Positions 44,245 to 56,862 of a stretch of DNA of 64,000 nucleotides are shown piece by piece. Origin of the DNA: Roseobacter sp. (GTDB lineage: Bacteria > Pseudomonadota > Alphaproteobacteria > Rhodobacterales > Rhodobacteraceae); assembly GCA_015665415.1 (NCBI GenBank), contig JADFAE010000010.1, forward strand, positions 310,001 through 374,000, given 5' to 3'. The notes beneath the pieces were generated by a model. The model had not been told where the DNA came from. It was given only the letters and a program-made list of their open reading frames with translations, and made no database searches. The stretch's first letter is position 1; each line of letters opens with the position of its first letter. Position numbers and translations under genes: made by a program.

Positions 44245-46098
44245 TTACTGATCCTGTGGGATCACCCGCAGGCCCAGCTCCATCAGCTGATCCGACATCG
44301 GCTCGCTTGGGGCCGACATCATCAGGTCTTCGGCGCGCTGGTTCATCGGGAACATGATGACCTCGCGGATATTGGCCTCATCGGCCAGCAGCATCACCAT
44401 GCGGTCGATACCAGCGGCACAGCCGCCGTGGGGCGGGGCACCATATTGGAAGGCATTGACCATGCCACCAAAGCGCTTTTCGACTTCTTCCTTGCCATAG
44501 CCGGCAATCTCAAAGGCCTTGAACATGATTTCGGGGCGGTGGTTCCGGATCGCGCCCGAGACCAGCTCATAGCCGTTGCAGGCGAGGTCATACTGATAAC
44601 CCAGCACCTCAAGCGGATTACCCTCCAGGGCCTCCATTCCGCCCTGCGGCATCGAGAAGGGGTTGTGTTCGAAGTCGATCTTGCCGGTTTCTTCGTCGGC
44701 CTCGTAGATCGGGAAATCGACGATCCAGGCAAAGGCAAAACGATCTTTGTCGGTCAGACCGAGCTCATCGCCGATGACAACCCGCGCGCGGCCGGCAACG
44801 CCTTCGAAGGCCTTGGGCTTGCCGCCCAGGAAGAAGGCCGCATCTCCGACCTCAAGACCCAGTTGCTGGCGGATGGCCTCAGTGCGCTCGGGGCCAATGT
44901 TCTTGGCCAGCGGACCTGCAGCTTCGTTGCCAAGCACAATCTCGCCGGATTTGACCAGGGCGTTGACCTCTTTGACAGTGATGCCGCGTTCCTGCGCGAT
45001 GCTGTCGGCCGATTGCTTGCGCCAGAAGATATAGCCCATGCCGGGCAGACCTTCTTTTTGCGCAAAGGCGTTCATGCGGTCGCAGAACTTGCGCGAGCCG
45101 CCTTTGGGCGCAGGGATGGCGCGGATCTCGGTGCCTTCCTGCTCCAACAGCTTGGCAAAGATGGCAAAGCCGGAACCGGCGAAATGTTCAGAGACGACCT
45201 GCATCTTGATCGGGTTGCGCAGGTCGGGCTTGTCCGAGCCATACCACAGGGCCGCGTCACGATAGGAAATCTGCGGCCACTCTGTGTCGACCTTGCGACC
45301 GCCGCCGAATTCCTCAAAGACACCCTGCATCACCGGTTGGATGGTGTCGAAAACATCCTGCTGAGTGACAAAGGACATCTCCAGGTCGAGCTGGTAGAAA
45401 TCAGTGGGCGAGCGGTCAGCGCGCGGGTCTTCATCACGGAAACAGGGCGCGATTTGGAAATACTTGTCAAAGCCCGAGACCATCATCAGCTGCTTGAACT
45501 GCTGCGGTGCCTGCGGCAGGGCGTAGAATTTGCCCGGGTGCAAACGCGAAGGCACCAGGAAGTCGCGCGCACCTTCCGGGGAGGAGGCGGTGATAATCGG
45601 GGTCTGGAATTCGTTGAAGCCACCATCCCACATACGTTTGCGGATCGACTGCACCATATTGGAGCGCAACAGCATGTTCTGCTGCATCTTTTCGCGGCGC
45701 AGATCCAGGTAGCGATAGCGCAGACGGGTCTCTTCCGGGTATTCCTGTTCGCCAAAGACCATCAGCGGCAGTTCTTCGGATTTGCCCAAGATCTCGATGT
45801 CACGGATGAAGACTTCGACTTCGCCGGTGGGCAGCTTGTCGTTCACCAGGCTCTCGTCGCGCGCCAAGACATTGCCGTCGATACGGATGCACCACTCTGA
45901 GCGCACCTTTTCGATCTCGGCAAAGACCGGGCTGTCGGGATCGGCCATGACCTGAGTGATGCCATAGTGGTCGCGCAGATCGATGAACAACAACCCGCCA
46001 TGGTCGCGGACACGGTGCACCCAGCCGGAGAGGCGGACATTTTCGCCCACGTTGGATTTGTTCAGTTCGGCGCAGGTATGGCTGCGATAGGCATGCAT
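44245..46098 (-). CDS. aspS: Aspartyl-tRNA synthetase
   Basis: A class II synthetase of 617 residues. The N-terminal OB-fold begins [13 protein letters not shown] and includes [19 protein letters not shown]. Motif 2 is [11 protein letters not shown], the flexible region includes [10 protein letters not shown], and motif 3 is [10 protein letters not shown] large GAD insertion domain is present, as in bacterial-type enzymes. The start ATG at 46098 follows GAAAGG. Whether it also charges tRNA-Asn depends on a GatCAB amidotransferase that is not in this window. Confidence 0.96.
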   Translation of the reverse strand: MHAYRSHTCAELNKSNVGENVRLSGWVHRVRDHGGLLFIDLRDHYGITQVMADPDSPVFAEIEKVRSEWCIRIDGNVLARDESLVNDKLPTGEVEVFIRDIEILGKSEELPLMVFGEQEYPEETRLRYRYLDLRREKMQQNMLLRSNMVQSIRKRMWDGGFNEFQTPIITASSPEGARDFLVPSRLHPGKFYALPQAPQQFKQLMMVSGFDKYFQIAPCFRDEDPRADRSPTDFYQLDLEMSFVTQQDVFDTIQPVMQGVFEEFGGGRKVDTEWPQISYRDAALWYGSDKPDLRNPIKMQVVSEHFAGSGFAIFAKLLEQEGTEIRAIPAPKGGSRKFCDRMNAFAQKEGLPGMGYIFWRKQSADSIAQERGITVKEVNALVKSGEIVLGNEAAGPLAKNIGPERTEAIRQQLGLEVGDAAFFLGGKPKAFEGVAGRARVVIGDELGLTDKDRFAFAWIVDFPIYEADEETGKIDFEHNPFSMPQGGMEALEGNPLEVLGYQYDLACNGYELVSGAIRNHRPEIMFKAFEIAGYGKEEVEKRFGGMVNAFQYGAPPHGGCAAGIDRMVMLLADEANIREVIMFPMNQRAEDLMMSAPSEPMSDQLMELGLRVIPQDQ

Positions 46099-46300
46099 GG
46101 CGTGACCTTTCGTGTCTCGGGTCTTGTCTTTGAGCGCACCGTCATTCGGGCAGGCGCACAGAGGCACGCCGAATTCGGCGCAAAATTCGTCTGGGCCGAT
46201 ACACAGGGTTGTGTCGCAGTTGTCAAGCAAGGCAAGACGATTTCACCAGACTATGGGGCTTGAACATCAGTGATGCTGTTGCTCTGCGTCGTAACCGAGT

Positions 46301-46522
46301 GGCTCCCGCAGCGCCAGAGACCCAGCCGCCACTGCGGCAGCGCCATCGCGCTTTGGGCCCAGCGCCGCGCCTGCGGCGCGGCGCGGTTGGCGCAATACTG
46401 AACGGTTCTGTTGCAGGTTCAACAGCCATCACAGAGCAGCCGCAGCGCGCCGAAGGCGCGCTGCCAGGCCCAAGGGCAAATCTGGCATGGCACCCGCCAG
46501 GCAGGGTTTGTGCGCGGGAGCC
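46301..46522. repeat. MITE-like element with GGCTCCCGC terminal inverted repeats, copy B
   Basis: In the 464-bp gap upstream of aspS, a 222-bp stretch begins GGCTCCCGC and ends GCGGGAGCC, a perfect 9-bp terminal inverted repeat. Inside are two hairpins, GCGCCGCGCC tgc GGCGCGGCGC and CAGCGCGCC gaa GGCGCGCTG, plus TTTGGGCCCAG. No protein-coding frame is credible. It shares its start and layout with the repeats at 18779 and 39099. The rest of the gap should hold the aspS promoter, which I could not pinpoint. Confidence 0.6.
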
Positions 46523-46562
46523 TCTATTTTCTGTGCCCCTTATGCTGCGCTCCAGCCAGTTG

Positions 46563-47252
46563 CTATCCCGGATAATATTCCTGCTTCACGGCGCATAGCG
46601 GCGACCATTGCGCGGCGATTGCTCCGCGCAGGGCATTCATCAGTTTGATATCACGCGCGCCAACCAAATCGGCAGGCATCAGAACCGCCTCACACAGCGC
46701 CCCTTGGTCCAGCAGGTCCTGACGGCAGATCCCGGGCAGGCAGCCAGATACTGTGGGCGGGGTCAGCCACCGACCATCAGGGGTCTGAACCGCAATATTG
46801 CTGATGGTCCCTTCGCAGATCTCACCGCGATGGTTCAAAAACAGCATTTCGTCCAGCCCATCAGCCAGTCCCGCCCGCACCCGATCATACAGCCCCCTGC
46901 GAGTGCTTTTGTGCAAAAGAAAGGGATCATCTGCCTGCAAGAACTCTGTCGCGATGGCAAATCGCCAGGTCTTGGCCACAGGGGGCATCTGTGCTGTTGT
47001 GATCTCCACCCCCCCGCTGGTGGTCAGGGTCAGACGGCAGCGCAGCGGCGCGGGACCTTGTATCGCCTCAATTGCGCCCATCACCGAGGCGCGGTCAAAC
47101 GCTATACCAAAATACGCCGCCGAAGCCGCAAGCCGGTGCAGATGCAGATCCAGCCGCGTCACGGCCTGTCCCGGAACATAACCAAAGGTTTCGATCAGGC
47201 GGAAATCGGCATCGTTCTTGATGGCCTCAGCTGGGCAAAACGCGCTTTCCAT
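46563..47252 (-). CDS. pabC: Aminodeoxychorismate lyase-like aminotransferase class IV protein
   Basis: A 229-residue PLP enzyme that removes pyruvate from aminodeoxychorismate, giving p-aminobenzoate for folate. The PLP lysine is Lys115 in LHKSTRRGLYD, and the cofactor phosphate region includes GEICEGTISNI. The start overlaps the end of pabB by 58 bases, with GAGGAAGC ahead of the ATG. The pairing with pabB fixes the role better than sequence alone, since branched-chain aminotransferases share the fold. Confidence 0.88.
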   Translation of the reverse strand: MESAFCPAEAIKNDADFRLIETFGYVPGQAVTRLDLHLHRLAASAAYFGIAFDRASVMGAIEAIQGPAPLRCRLTLTTSGGVEITTAQMPPVAKTWRFAIATEFLQADDPFLLHKSTRRGLYDRVRAGLADGLDEMLFLNHRGEICEGTISNIAVQTPDGRWLTPPTVSGCLPGICRQDLLDQGALCEAVLMPADLVGARDIKLMNALRGAIAAQWSPLCAVKQEYYPG

Positions 47253-48346
47253 AGAGCTTCCTCATATTCCGATTGCGCCGTGCTGTCCCAGACAACCCCG
47301 CCGCCGACATTCAGCGTCGCCCGCCCCTTTTCCACCATCAAGGTGCGGATTGCCACGTTGAACTCCGAGGATCCATCCGGTGCCATCCAGCCAATGCTGC
47401 CGCAGTAGATGTCGCGCGCCCAGGGCTCCAACTCCGCGAGGATCTCCATGGCGCGTATCTTGGGCGCACCGGTGATGGAGCCACAGGGAAACAACGCCCG
47501 CAGGATCTGACCCAGACCGATTTCCTCACGCAGCTGCGCCTGCACCGTGGAAACCATCTGATGCACAGTGGCATAGCTTTCCACCGCAAACAGTTCTGGC
47601 ACCTTGACCGAGCCCAGCTGAGCAATGCGCGAGATGTCATTGCGCAAGAGATCCACAATCATCAGGTTCTCGGCGCGGTTCTTTTCATCCTGACGCAGAA
47701 AATCCCGCGCCTTTGCATCCTCAACTGGATCTGCATGGCGAGGTTGGGTGCCCTTCATCGGGCGGGTTTCGATACGACCTGCGGCATCGGTGCGGAAAAA
47801 CAGCTCAGGCGAGCGTGAGAGCAGATCCGGCAACCCCTCTTGCTGCAGCAGCACGCCATGTCCCACCGGCTGGCGCGCCGCCAGCGCGGCATAGAGATCT
47901 TGCGAGCGGCCAAAGGCACCCGCATCAATCGGAAAGGTCAGATTGGCCTGATAGATATCACCCGCGCCAATGGCCCGGTTCACCGCACCAAAGGCCTCAG
48001 CGTAGCGTTCATAGCTCCAACGCGGGTGCAGTTCGGTCAGCGCGGCCTCTGCGCCGCCCTGCGCTACCTGATCCACTTCCTTGTTCAGGTCGGGGCCCCC
48101 ATAGACGCCAAAACACAACAGCGGCAAACGGCGCTGTTGTGGCATGCGGGCCGTCAGGCAAGGCTCCAAGGCAAAGCCCAGCTCATAAGAGGCATAACCC
48201 GCCAGCCAATACCCCTGCCCGCGCACTGCATCCAGGGCCTCCAGTGCCGCCGGCACCTCAGCCACAGAATCAGCACGGATCAGGCGCTGGGGACCCGCAA
48301 AGCCCATGGGCTGGCCGCTTGGGCCTCTGTCAAAGCGGATCTGCAC
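47195..48346 (-). CDS. pabB: Aminodeoxychorismate synthase component I
   Basis: A 383-residue chorismate-binding enzyme. The C-terminal chorismate domain has the recognisable GDIYQANLTF, ETRPMKGTQPR, ENLMIVDLLRND, HQMVSTV and PCGSITGAPK elements. It converts chorismate with ammonia to aminodeoxychorismate; the glutaminase PabA is not encoded nearby. Translation begins at GTG 48346 after GAGGGTGCC. The N-terminal domain is shorter than in E. coli PabB (453), as is common in alphaproteobacteria. It is coupled to pabC. Confidence 0.92.
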   Translation of the reverse strand: MQIRFDRGPSGQPMGFAGPQRLIRADSVAEVPAALEALDAVRGQGYWLAGYASYELGFALEPCLTARMPQQRRLPLLCFGVYGGPDLNKEVDQVAQGGAEAALTELHPRWSYERYAEAFGAVNRAIGAGDIYQANLTFPIDAGAFGRSQDLYAALAARQPVGHGVLLQQEGLPDLLSRSPELFFRTDAAGRIETRPMKGTQPRHADPVEDAKARDFLRQDEKNRAENLMIVDLLRNDISRIAQLGSVKVPELFAVESYATVHQMVSTVQAQLREEIGLGQILRALFPCGSITGAPKIRAMEILAELEPWARDIYCGSIGWMAPDGSSEFNVAIRTLMVEKGRATLNVGGGVVWDSTAQSEYEEALWKARFAQLRPSRTMPISA

Positions 48347-48395
48347 GTGGCACCCTCATTTCTGATACGGAACTCCCTGTCCAACCCTTATATCC

Positions 48396-48410
48396 GTTCG
48401 CTATGCGAAC
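48396..48410. promoter_or_regulatory. Palindrome upstream of pabB
   Basis: GTTCGC tat GCGAAC is a perfect 6-bp inverted repeat with a 3-base centre, 50 bases before the pabB start in the gap shared with carB. It could be an operator. The arms are inverted, so it is not the alphaproteobacterial LexA direct repeat GTTC-N7-GTTC. Confidence 0.35.
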
Positions 48411-48589
48411 AAAAGCCACAAAAGCGGCAATTCGATGCGCATGTCCGATCCCCCTTGCACCTTTTTGCGCTACCCCTATAACGCAGGACAATTTGGGCGC
48501 TTGGGGGTGCCTGAGTCGCCAATTGTTACAGATCGTCCCGCCAACCAGCCTGGCCTCGCCGCTCGCACATAATCGAAGGAAGCAAACCC

Positions 48590-51946
<3,357 letters not shown>

Positions 51947-51957
51947 GCCGCGTTTAG

Positions 51958-51980
51958 GAAACACTCCAGGGGAGTGTTTC
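51958..51980 (+). terminator. Hairpin after carB
   Basis: A perfect 10-bp stem GAAACACTCC agg GGAGTGTTTC, 12 bases after the carB stop and without a T-run. It is possibly an mRNA-stabilising end ahead of the true terminator. Confidence 0.45.
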
Positions 51981-52016
51981 AACTGCGAACGATCAAAGCC
52001 CGAAGTCTACTAACAA

Positions 52017-52045
52017 AAAACCCCGGCTCATCGAGCCGGGGTTTT
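52017..52045. terminator. Bidirectional terminator between carB and the convergent gene
   Basis: A perfect 13-bp stem AAAACCCCGGCTC atc GAGCCGGGGTTTT with A/T tracts on both sides. It ends 5 bases before the stop of the convergent hypothetical gene. Confidence 0.9.
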
Positions 52046-52049
52046 GGTT

Positions 52050-52544
52050 TCAAGGTGATGATGAAACTGGCCACTCGTAGCTTTGGGTAAATCGCATGCC
52101 ATTGAATGTATGTGTACAGCAGGGGCACCAGGGCTTCATTTTTTCAACCGTCAAATCGGGGTCTACCAGTACCAACAGGTTGTCATCGTCGACATAAAGG
52201 CCACTGAAGTATGAACTTTCCCCGGTTCTGACATAGGCTTTCCGGTCCTCAGTATGGAGCGCAACGAGCCTGAAAATCGGCTCATCCTTGTCCAACCGCG
52301 CCACGGCCTCGCTGTACACGCTGTCCCAGTCTTGCCCAACTTTCGAAAGCAAGAACCTGAAAAGCGGGGTGTAGTCCAACCCGAAACGGTGCTTGCCATG
52401 CATCGAGCCCAGCATAGATGGATTGCCCCTGGCTTGTTTGGTATTCCGCTCCAAACTTGCCTTACCACCATGTCCGTGGCCATGCCTGACACCATGAGTT
52501 CTGGTATTCACTTTCCGAAAAAGTGGTTCTTTCTTTGATTTCAT
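52050..52544 (-). CDS. Conserved hypothetical protein with CPCCTHTFNG motif
   Basis: A 164-residue soluble protein. The first 45 residues are very basic and His/Gly-rich (THGVRHGHGHGG). The body contains LDYTPLFRFLLSKVGQDW, EPIFRLVAL and ESSYFSGLYVDDDNLLVLV. It ends with WCPCCTHTFNG, a possible metal-binding knuckle. I cannot attach it to a named family. The ATG at 52544 begins MKSKKEPL. It lies between two terminators, so it is transcribed alone. Confidence 0.7.
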   Translation of the reverse strand: MKSKKEPLFRKVNTRTHGVRHGHGHGGKASLERNTKQARGNPSMLGSMHGKHRFGLDYTPLFRFLLSKVGQDWDSVYSEAVARLDKDEPIFRLVALHTEDRKAYVRTGESSYFSGLYVDDDNLLVLVDPDLTVEKMKPWCPCCTHTFNGMRFTQSYEWPVSSSP

Positions 52545-52674
52545 CCCCAAACCCTGTGCCCGTCACCCCACTCACAAAGCCTATCGGAAGGTCTTATCCA
52601 TTGGAAGAAACTGCCGAGCCTTTCCTTGCAGTGGCCGATCAACGGCTCTTTCCAGTCTACTTCAAGTTCAGATC

Positions 52675-52702
52675 AAAAGGGCCGCAGTTTTCACTGCGGC
52701 CC
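52675..52702 (-). terminator. Rho-independent terminator of the RND efflux operon
   Basis: On the minus strand, a perfect 10-bp stem (GGGCCGCAGT with ACTGCGGCCC, 4-base loop) is followed by TTTT, 29 bases after the RND permease stop. Confidence 0.9.
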
Positions 52703-52730
52703 AGGTTGACTTACAGTTTGTGTGACGGGC

Positions 52731-55700
52731 TCAAGCCGCGAGCGCTGCCCTCTTCTCGCGCCGCTCATCGCGGGCAAAGAAGATCAGGTAGAACACCGGC
52801 GCCGCCACCAGGGTCAGCACGGTGGCAAAGGCCAGACCGCCCATGATGGTCACCGCCATGGAGACAAAGAAGGCGTCCCACAGCAGCGGGATCATCCCCA
52901 GAATGGTGGTCACCGCCGCCAGCATCACCGGGCGCAGACGCGACACCGAAGCCTCGACAATGGCTTCGCGCAGGGGTTTGCCCGTGGCGCGCACCAGGTC
53001 GATCTCTTCGACCAGAACGATACCGTTCTTGATCAGCATGCCCGACAGGCTGAGCAGACCCAGAAGCGCCGTAAAGGTAAAGGGCAGACCGGTGCCCAAC
53101 AGCCCCATGGCAACGCCATTGACCGACATCGGCACCAACAACCAGATGATCACCGGCTGACGGATGGCGTTGAACAGGAAGACCGAGATCAGCACCATGA
53201 TCAGCGCCGTCACCGGCAGCTGACGGCCCAGACTCTCGTTGGCGTCCCCGGCGCTCTCATGGTCGCCGCCCCATTCCATGGTGTAGCCGGGCGGCAGCTG
53301 CATCTCCTCGATGGTGGCCTGGATTTCGGCAAAGACCGTGGCGGGAGTGAGATCCACCGGAATATCCGCCCCCACCGTCAGCGTCGGCACCCGATCGCGG
53401 CGATGCAACAGCGTGTCTTCCAGCTCCACATCGATGCCATCGATCATCTGCTCCATCGGCAGGAACTTCTGCGCGGTTGTGGAATAGACCACCTGATCCA
53501 TCAGATTGTATTTGCCCTCCGGTGCGCGACGAATGACAATCGGGATCAGACGATCCTGCTCGCGGAACACCCCGGCCTGCAAGCCATCGGTCGAGAACTG
53601 CAGGGTATCGGCGATATCCTCGCGGGCAATTCCAGCGGTCTGCGCCCTTTCGGTGGCATAGCGCGGCGTCAGCACCAGCTCCTGCTCGCGCCAGTTCTGC
53701 CGCGCGCTGAGGATATTGGGCGAGGCCGCCGACAAGCGGTCCATGGCCGCATCCCCCAACTGACGCAGCACCTGCGGGTCGGGCCCGGAGAAGCGAACCT
53801 GGATCGGGTCGCCGCCACCCGGACCAAAGACCAGACGTTTGGTTCTGAACTCCCCTTCCGGGAACTGCGCTGTCCCAAAGGCCTCAAGCTCTGCCTGCAA
53901 CGGGGGAATCGCCTCGAGGTTTTGCGTCCGAATAATCAGATGGCCGTAGCTGGGGTTTGGATCCTCGGCGTCATAGGTCAGCAAAAAGCGCGTCGCCCCC
54001 CGCCCCACGAATGTGGTGAAATTCACCACATCATCGCGGTTGGAGAGCCAGTCTTCAACCACTTGAAGATGCGCCGAGGTGGTTTCGATGGTGCTGCCCT
54101 GCGGCAGCTTGTAATGCACGAAAAACAGCGGCGTGTTGCTGTCCGGGAAGAACTGTTGCTTGACGGTGCCAAAGGCCGCAAAACAGGCAGCCGTCAGGCC
54201 AATCAGCCCCATGACCACCAGCCAGCGCAGCTTGAGCGAGATCCTCAGCAAGCCGCCATAGGCCCGAAACAACAGCCCGCCATAGGCATCCGCTGCGCCT
54301 TCGCGCCCCTGTTTGAAGAAATAATGCCCCAACAGCGGCGTTGCCGTCAGCGCCAGCACCCAGCTCAGCAACAGTGAGATTGCAATCACCGCAAACAGCG
54401 AGAACAGGAATTCACCCGCCGCATCCGGGCTGAGACCGATACCGGCAAAGGCCATGATGCCGATGATGGTGGCCCCCAACAGCGGGATCTGCGTCTTGGA
54501 GGCCGCATCATGCGCCGCCTCGCGGGACGTGCGCCCCCGCTGCATCGAGATCTGCATGCCCTCGGCCACCACAATGGCGTTGTCCACCAGCATCCCCATG
54601 GCGATGATCAGAGCCCCGAGCGAAATCCGCTCCATCTCAATCGAGAACAGGTTCATGAACAATAGCGTGCCGACAACCGTCAACAGCAGCGTACTGCCGA
54701 CCACGACGGCGGCGCGCCAGCCCATGAACAAGGCCAGCACCGCAACCACGATGGCCACCGACGTCGCCAGGTTGACCAGGAAGTTGTTGGAGGCCTCATC
54801 CACCACCAGATGCTGCTGATAGATCGGCAGGAGCTCGACACCAAAGGGGATCTGACTGTCGAGCTGAGCCAAGCGCGCATCCACCCGTTGTCCGACCTCG
54901 ACGATATTGTCTGTCGCCAGGCCGGCAATCCCCAGGGTAATGGCTTCGACCCCGTTGAACCGGATCATCAGATCCGGGTTGGCGAGACGGCCGCGATAGA
55001 CCTCGGCCATATCGACGACATTGATCACTTCGCCCTGAACCCCGATCGACAGCCCCGCGATTTCGGAAACCGTATCGGAGCCTTCCGGTGCGCTTAGGCG
55101 CGTCTCGGAGGGCCCAGCCTCCAACAGCCCGGCAGAGCGCACGGTGTTTGATGTGGCAATCGAATTGGCAATCGCCGCAATTGAAATATTCTGATTGACC
55201 GAAATCGCCATGTCGGGCTCGACAAAGACCGCCTCATCCGGCAGCCCGGCAATCTCCACATCGGCCACCCCGTCGACGGCCAGCAATTCACGTCGCAGGA
55301 AAGTCGCCAACTCATGTTTCTCAGCATCCGTGTAGCCTTCGGAGGTGACCGCATAGAACAACCCAAACACATCGCCAAAGCTGTCATTCACCAAAGGCGT
55401 CGACACCCCGTCCGGCAATCCGCGAGAGGCATCGCTGATCTTGGCGCGCAGATCCGTCCAAATGGCCGGCAGCTCAGTGCCGTCATAGGTATCGTGCATT
55501 TCCACTTCGATGATGGAGCTGCCGGGACGGTTGATCGAAGTGATGGTCTTGACCTCACCCATTTTCTGGATGGCAGACTCCAGCGGCTCGGTCACCTCGC
55601 GGGCAACCTGTTCGGCGCTGGCGCCGGGATAGGCAGTGATCACCAGGGCCTGTTTGATGGTAAAGGCCGGATCTTCCAGACGACCGAGATTGAAAAACCC

Positions 55701-55781
55701 CCAAATCCCGCCCAGCAGGGCCGCCAGCATGATGATCCAGGTATAAAGAGGCCGATTGATTGAGGCGCGTGCGATATCCAT
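52731..55781 (-). CDS. RND efflux transporter, inner-membrane permease subunit
   Basis: A 1016-residue proton-driven exporter of the AcrB/HAE type. It has twelve transmembrane helices and two large periplasmic loops, beginning at the usual helix (INRPLYTWIIMLAALLGGIWG). In helix 4 the proton-relay pair of AcrB (two Asp) appears as Asp400-Asn401 in GMLVDNAIVV, a variant found in some RND branches. The ATG at 55781 lies 10 bases after the adaptor stop. No outer-membrane channel gene is in the operon. The substrate is unknown. Confidence 0.93.
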   Translation of the reverse strand: MDIARASINRPLYTWIIMLAALLGGIWGFFNLGRLEDPAFTIKQALVITAYPGASAEQVAREVTEPLESAIQKMGEVKTITSINRPGSSIIEVEMHDTYDGTELPAIWTDLRAKISDASRGLPDGVSTPLVNDSFGDVFGLFYAVTSEGYTDAEKHELATFLRRELLAVDGVADVEIAGLPDEAVFVEPDMAISVNQNISIAAIANSIATSNTVRSAGLLEAGPSETRLSAPEGSDTVSEIAGLSIGVQGEVINVVDMAEVYRGRLANPDLMIRFNGVEAITLGIAGLATDNIVEVGQRVDARLAQLDSQIPFGVELLPIYQQHLVVDEASNNFLVNLATSVAIVVAVLALFMGWRAAVVVGSTLLLTVVGTLLFMNLFSIEMERISLGALIIAMGMLVDNAIVVAEGMQISMQRGRTSREAAHDAASKTQIPLLGATIIGIMAFAGIGLSPDAAGEFLFSLFAVIAISLLLSWVLALTATPLLGHYFFKQGREGAADAYGGLLFRAYGGLLRISLKLRWLVVMGLIGLTAACFAAFGTVKQQFFPDSNTPLFFVHYKLPQGSTIETTSAHLQVVEDWLSNRDDVVNFTTFVGRGATRFLLTYDAEDPNPSYGHLIIRTQNLEAIPPLQAELEAFGTAQFPEGEFRTKRLVFGPGGGDPIQVRFSGPDPQVLRQLGDAAMDRLSAASPNILSARQNWREQELVLTPRYATERAQTAGIAREDIADTLQFSTDGLQAGVFREQDRLIPIVIRRAPEGKYNLMDQVVYSTTAQKFLPMEQMIDGIDVELEDTLLHRRDRVPTLTVGADIPVDLTPATVFAEIQATIEEMQLPPGYTMEWGGDHESAGDANESLGRQLPVTALIMVLISVFLFNAIRQPVIIWLLVPMSVNGVAMGLLGTGLPFTFTALLGLLSLSGMLIKNGIVLVEEIDLVRATGKPLREAIVEASVSRLRPVMLAAVTTILGMIPLLWDAFFVSMAVTIMGGLAFATVLTLVAAPVFYLIFFARDERREKRAALAA

Positions 55782-55791
55782 GGTCCGGGCC

Positions 55792-56862
55792 TCAGTTCGC
55801 AAAGCCGGCAAAACGCCGGACTTTTTGCCCGTCGCTCAGGGTCTGGCCACCAGTTGAGACGATCTCCTCGCCGCCGCCAAGACCAGAAGTGATGGAAAAA
55901 TCACCATTCTGTGTCGCTTGCACCTCAACCGCGACCCAGGTCACAACACCTTCTTCACCGCCTTTGGGGCTGAACACCATCACGCCAAGGCTACCGTCCT
56001 GCGCCGGCACAATGGCAGTGGCCGGCACCAGAATTCCGGTTTCACCAACATCCACGGTGACCCGCACCGAAGCCGAGGCACCTGGCAGGATCTGACGGTC
56101 CTTTGGCGGTTCCATGCGGAATGTCACCTGATAGGTCTGACCCACATTGCTGGCTTCAGCCTTGAATTCGAGGATGGTCAAAGGGTAAGCGACGTCACTG
56201 CCAGGAAAAGTGGCACTGATGGTGATTTCATCACCGCCATCGGCCTGCTGAAACAGCACCTCGGGTACATCCACCTCGATGTGCAACTCCGACATGTCAT
56301 GCAGCCGCACAATCGGCGTCCCGGCCGCCACAGTGCTGAAGTTCTCTACTTCCCGGGTTGAAATCAACGCATCAAAAGGTGCCGACAGGGTCGCATGTTT
56401 GAGCTCATATTCCGCATTGCGCAGCGCGACGCGCGACAGGCTGGCCTGGGTCTCGGCATCCTCGATGGAGACCTGGCTGACCGTTCCCTTCAACCGCTCC
56501 AGCCGGTTCACGGTGCGATCCGCCTGCTGTTTTTGCAACTCAGCCTGTTCCAGGCTCAGCTCAAAAGGTTCGAGGTCAAGTTGCGCGATGAGCTGGCCTT
56601 GCGGCACAATAAACCCTTCCGCCACCGGAAATTCGAGCACCTGCCCGCCCACCTGAAACGCCAGATCCACCGTCTGCTTTGCCGCCACCTGGCCAAAGAA
56701 CTGCCGCTCCAGCAATTGTCGGCCTGATTTCGTGGTCAAAAGCTTCACGGGTTTCAGGGCAATCCCGGTCTGAGCACTGCTAGGCAGCGGCATCAGAGCT
56801 AGGGCCGGAATTGTCACAACCGGCATCATCGCCAATGCCATCTTACGCAATAGCTGCATCAT
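55792..56862 (-). CDS. RND efflux periplasmic adaptor subunit
   Basis: A 356-residue membrane-fusion protein. It has an N-terminal signal or anchor (ALAMMPVVTIPALALMPLPSSA), the lipoyl-type half motif QVGGQVLEFPVAEGFIVPQG, a coiled-coil hairpin (about residues 105-150), the second lipoyl half (LSAPFDALISTREVENF), and beta-barrel domains. It links the RND pump to an outer-membrane channel. It starts immediately after the marR stop; two adjacent Met codons (56862, 56859) leave the exact start open by one residue. Confidence 0.92.
   Translation of the reverse strand: MMQLLRKMALAMMPVVTIPALALMPLPSSAQTGIALKPVKLLTTKSGRQLLERQFFGQVAAKQTVDLAFQVGGQVLEFPVAEGFIVPQGQLIAQLDLEPFELSLEQAELQKQQADRTVNRLERLKGTVSQVSIEDAETQASLSRVALRNAEYELKHATLSAPFDALISTREVENFSTVAAGTPIVRLHDMSELHIEVDVPEVLFQQADGGDEITISATFPGSDVAYPLTILEFKAEASNVGQTYQVTFRMEPPKDRQILPGASASVRVTVDVGETGILVPATAIVPAQDGSLGVMVFSPKGGEEGVVTWVAVEVQATQNGDFSITSGLGGGEEIVSTGGQTLSDGQKVRRFAGFAN

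Noticed and set aside
43984-45900. 638-residue frame on the + strand
   Set aside because: It is antisense to aspS, whose synthetase motifs are unambiguous. High-GC third positions keep opposite strands open.
46209-46598. Short + strand frame across the repeat before pabC
   Set aside because: It crosses a hairpin-rich repeat, has no ribosome-binding site and no recognisable protein features.
48396-48410. Possible LexA (SOS) box
   Set aside because: The alphaproteobacterial LexA site is a direct repeat GTTC-N7-GTTC. Here the arms are inverted.
52722-54377. 551-residue frame on the + strand, His/Gln/Arg-rich
   Set aside because: It is antisense to the RND permease; the composition is typical of a shadow.
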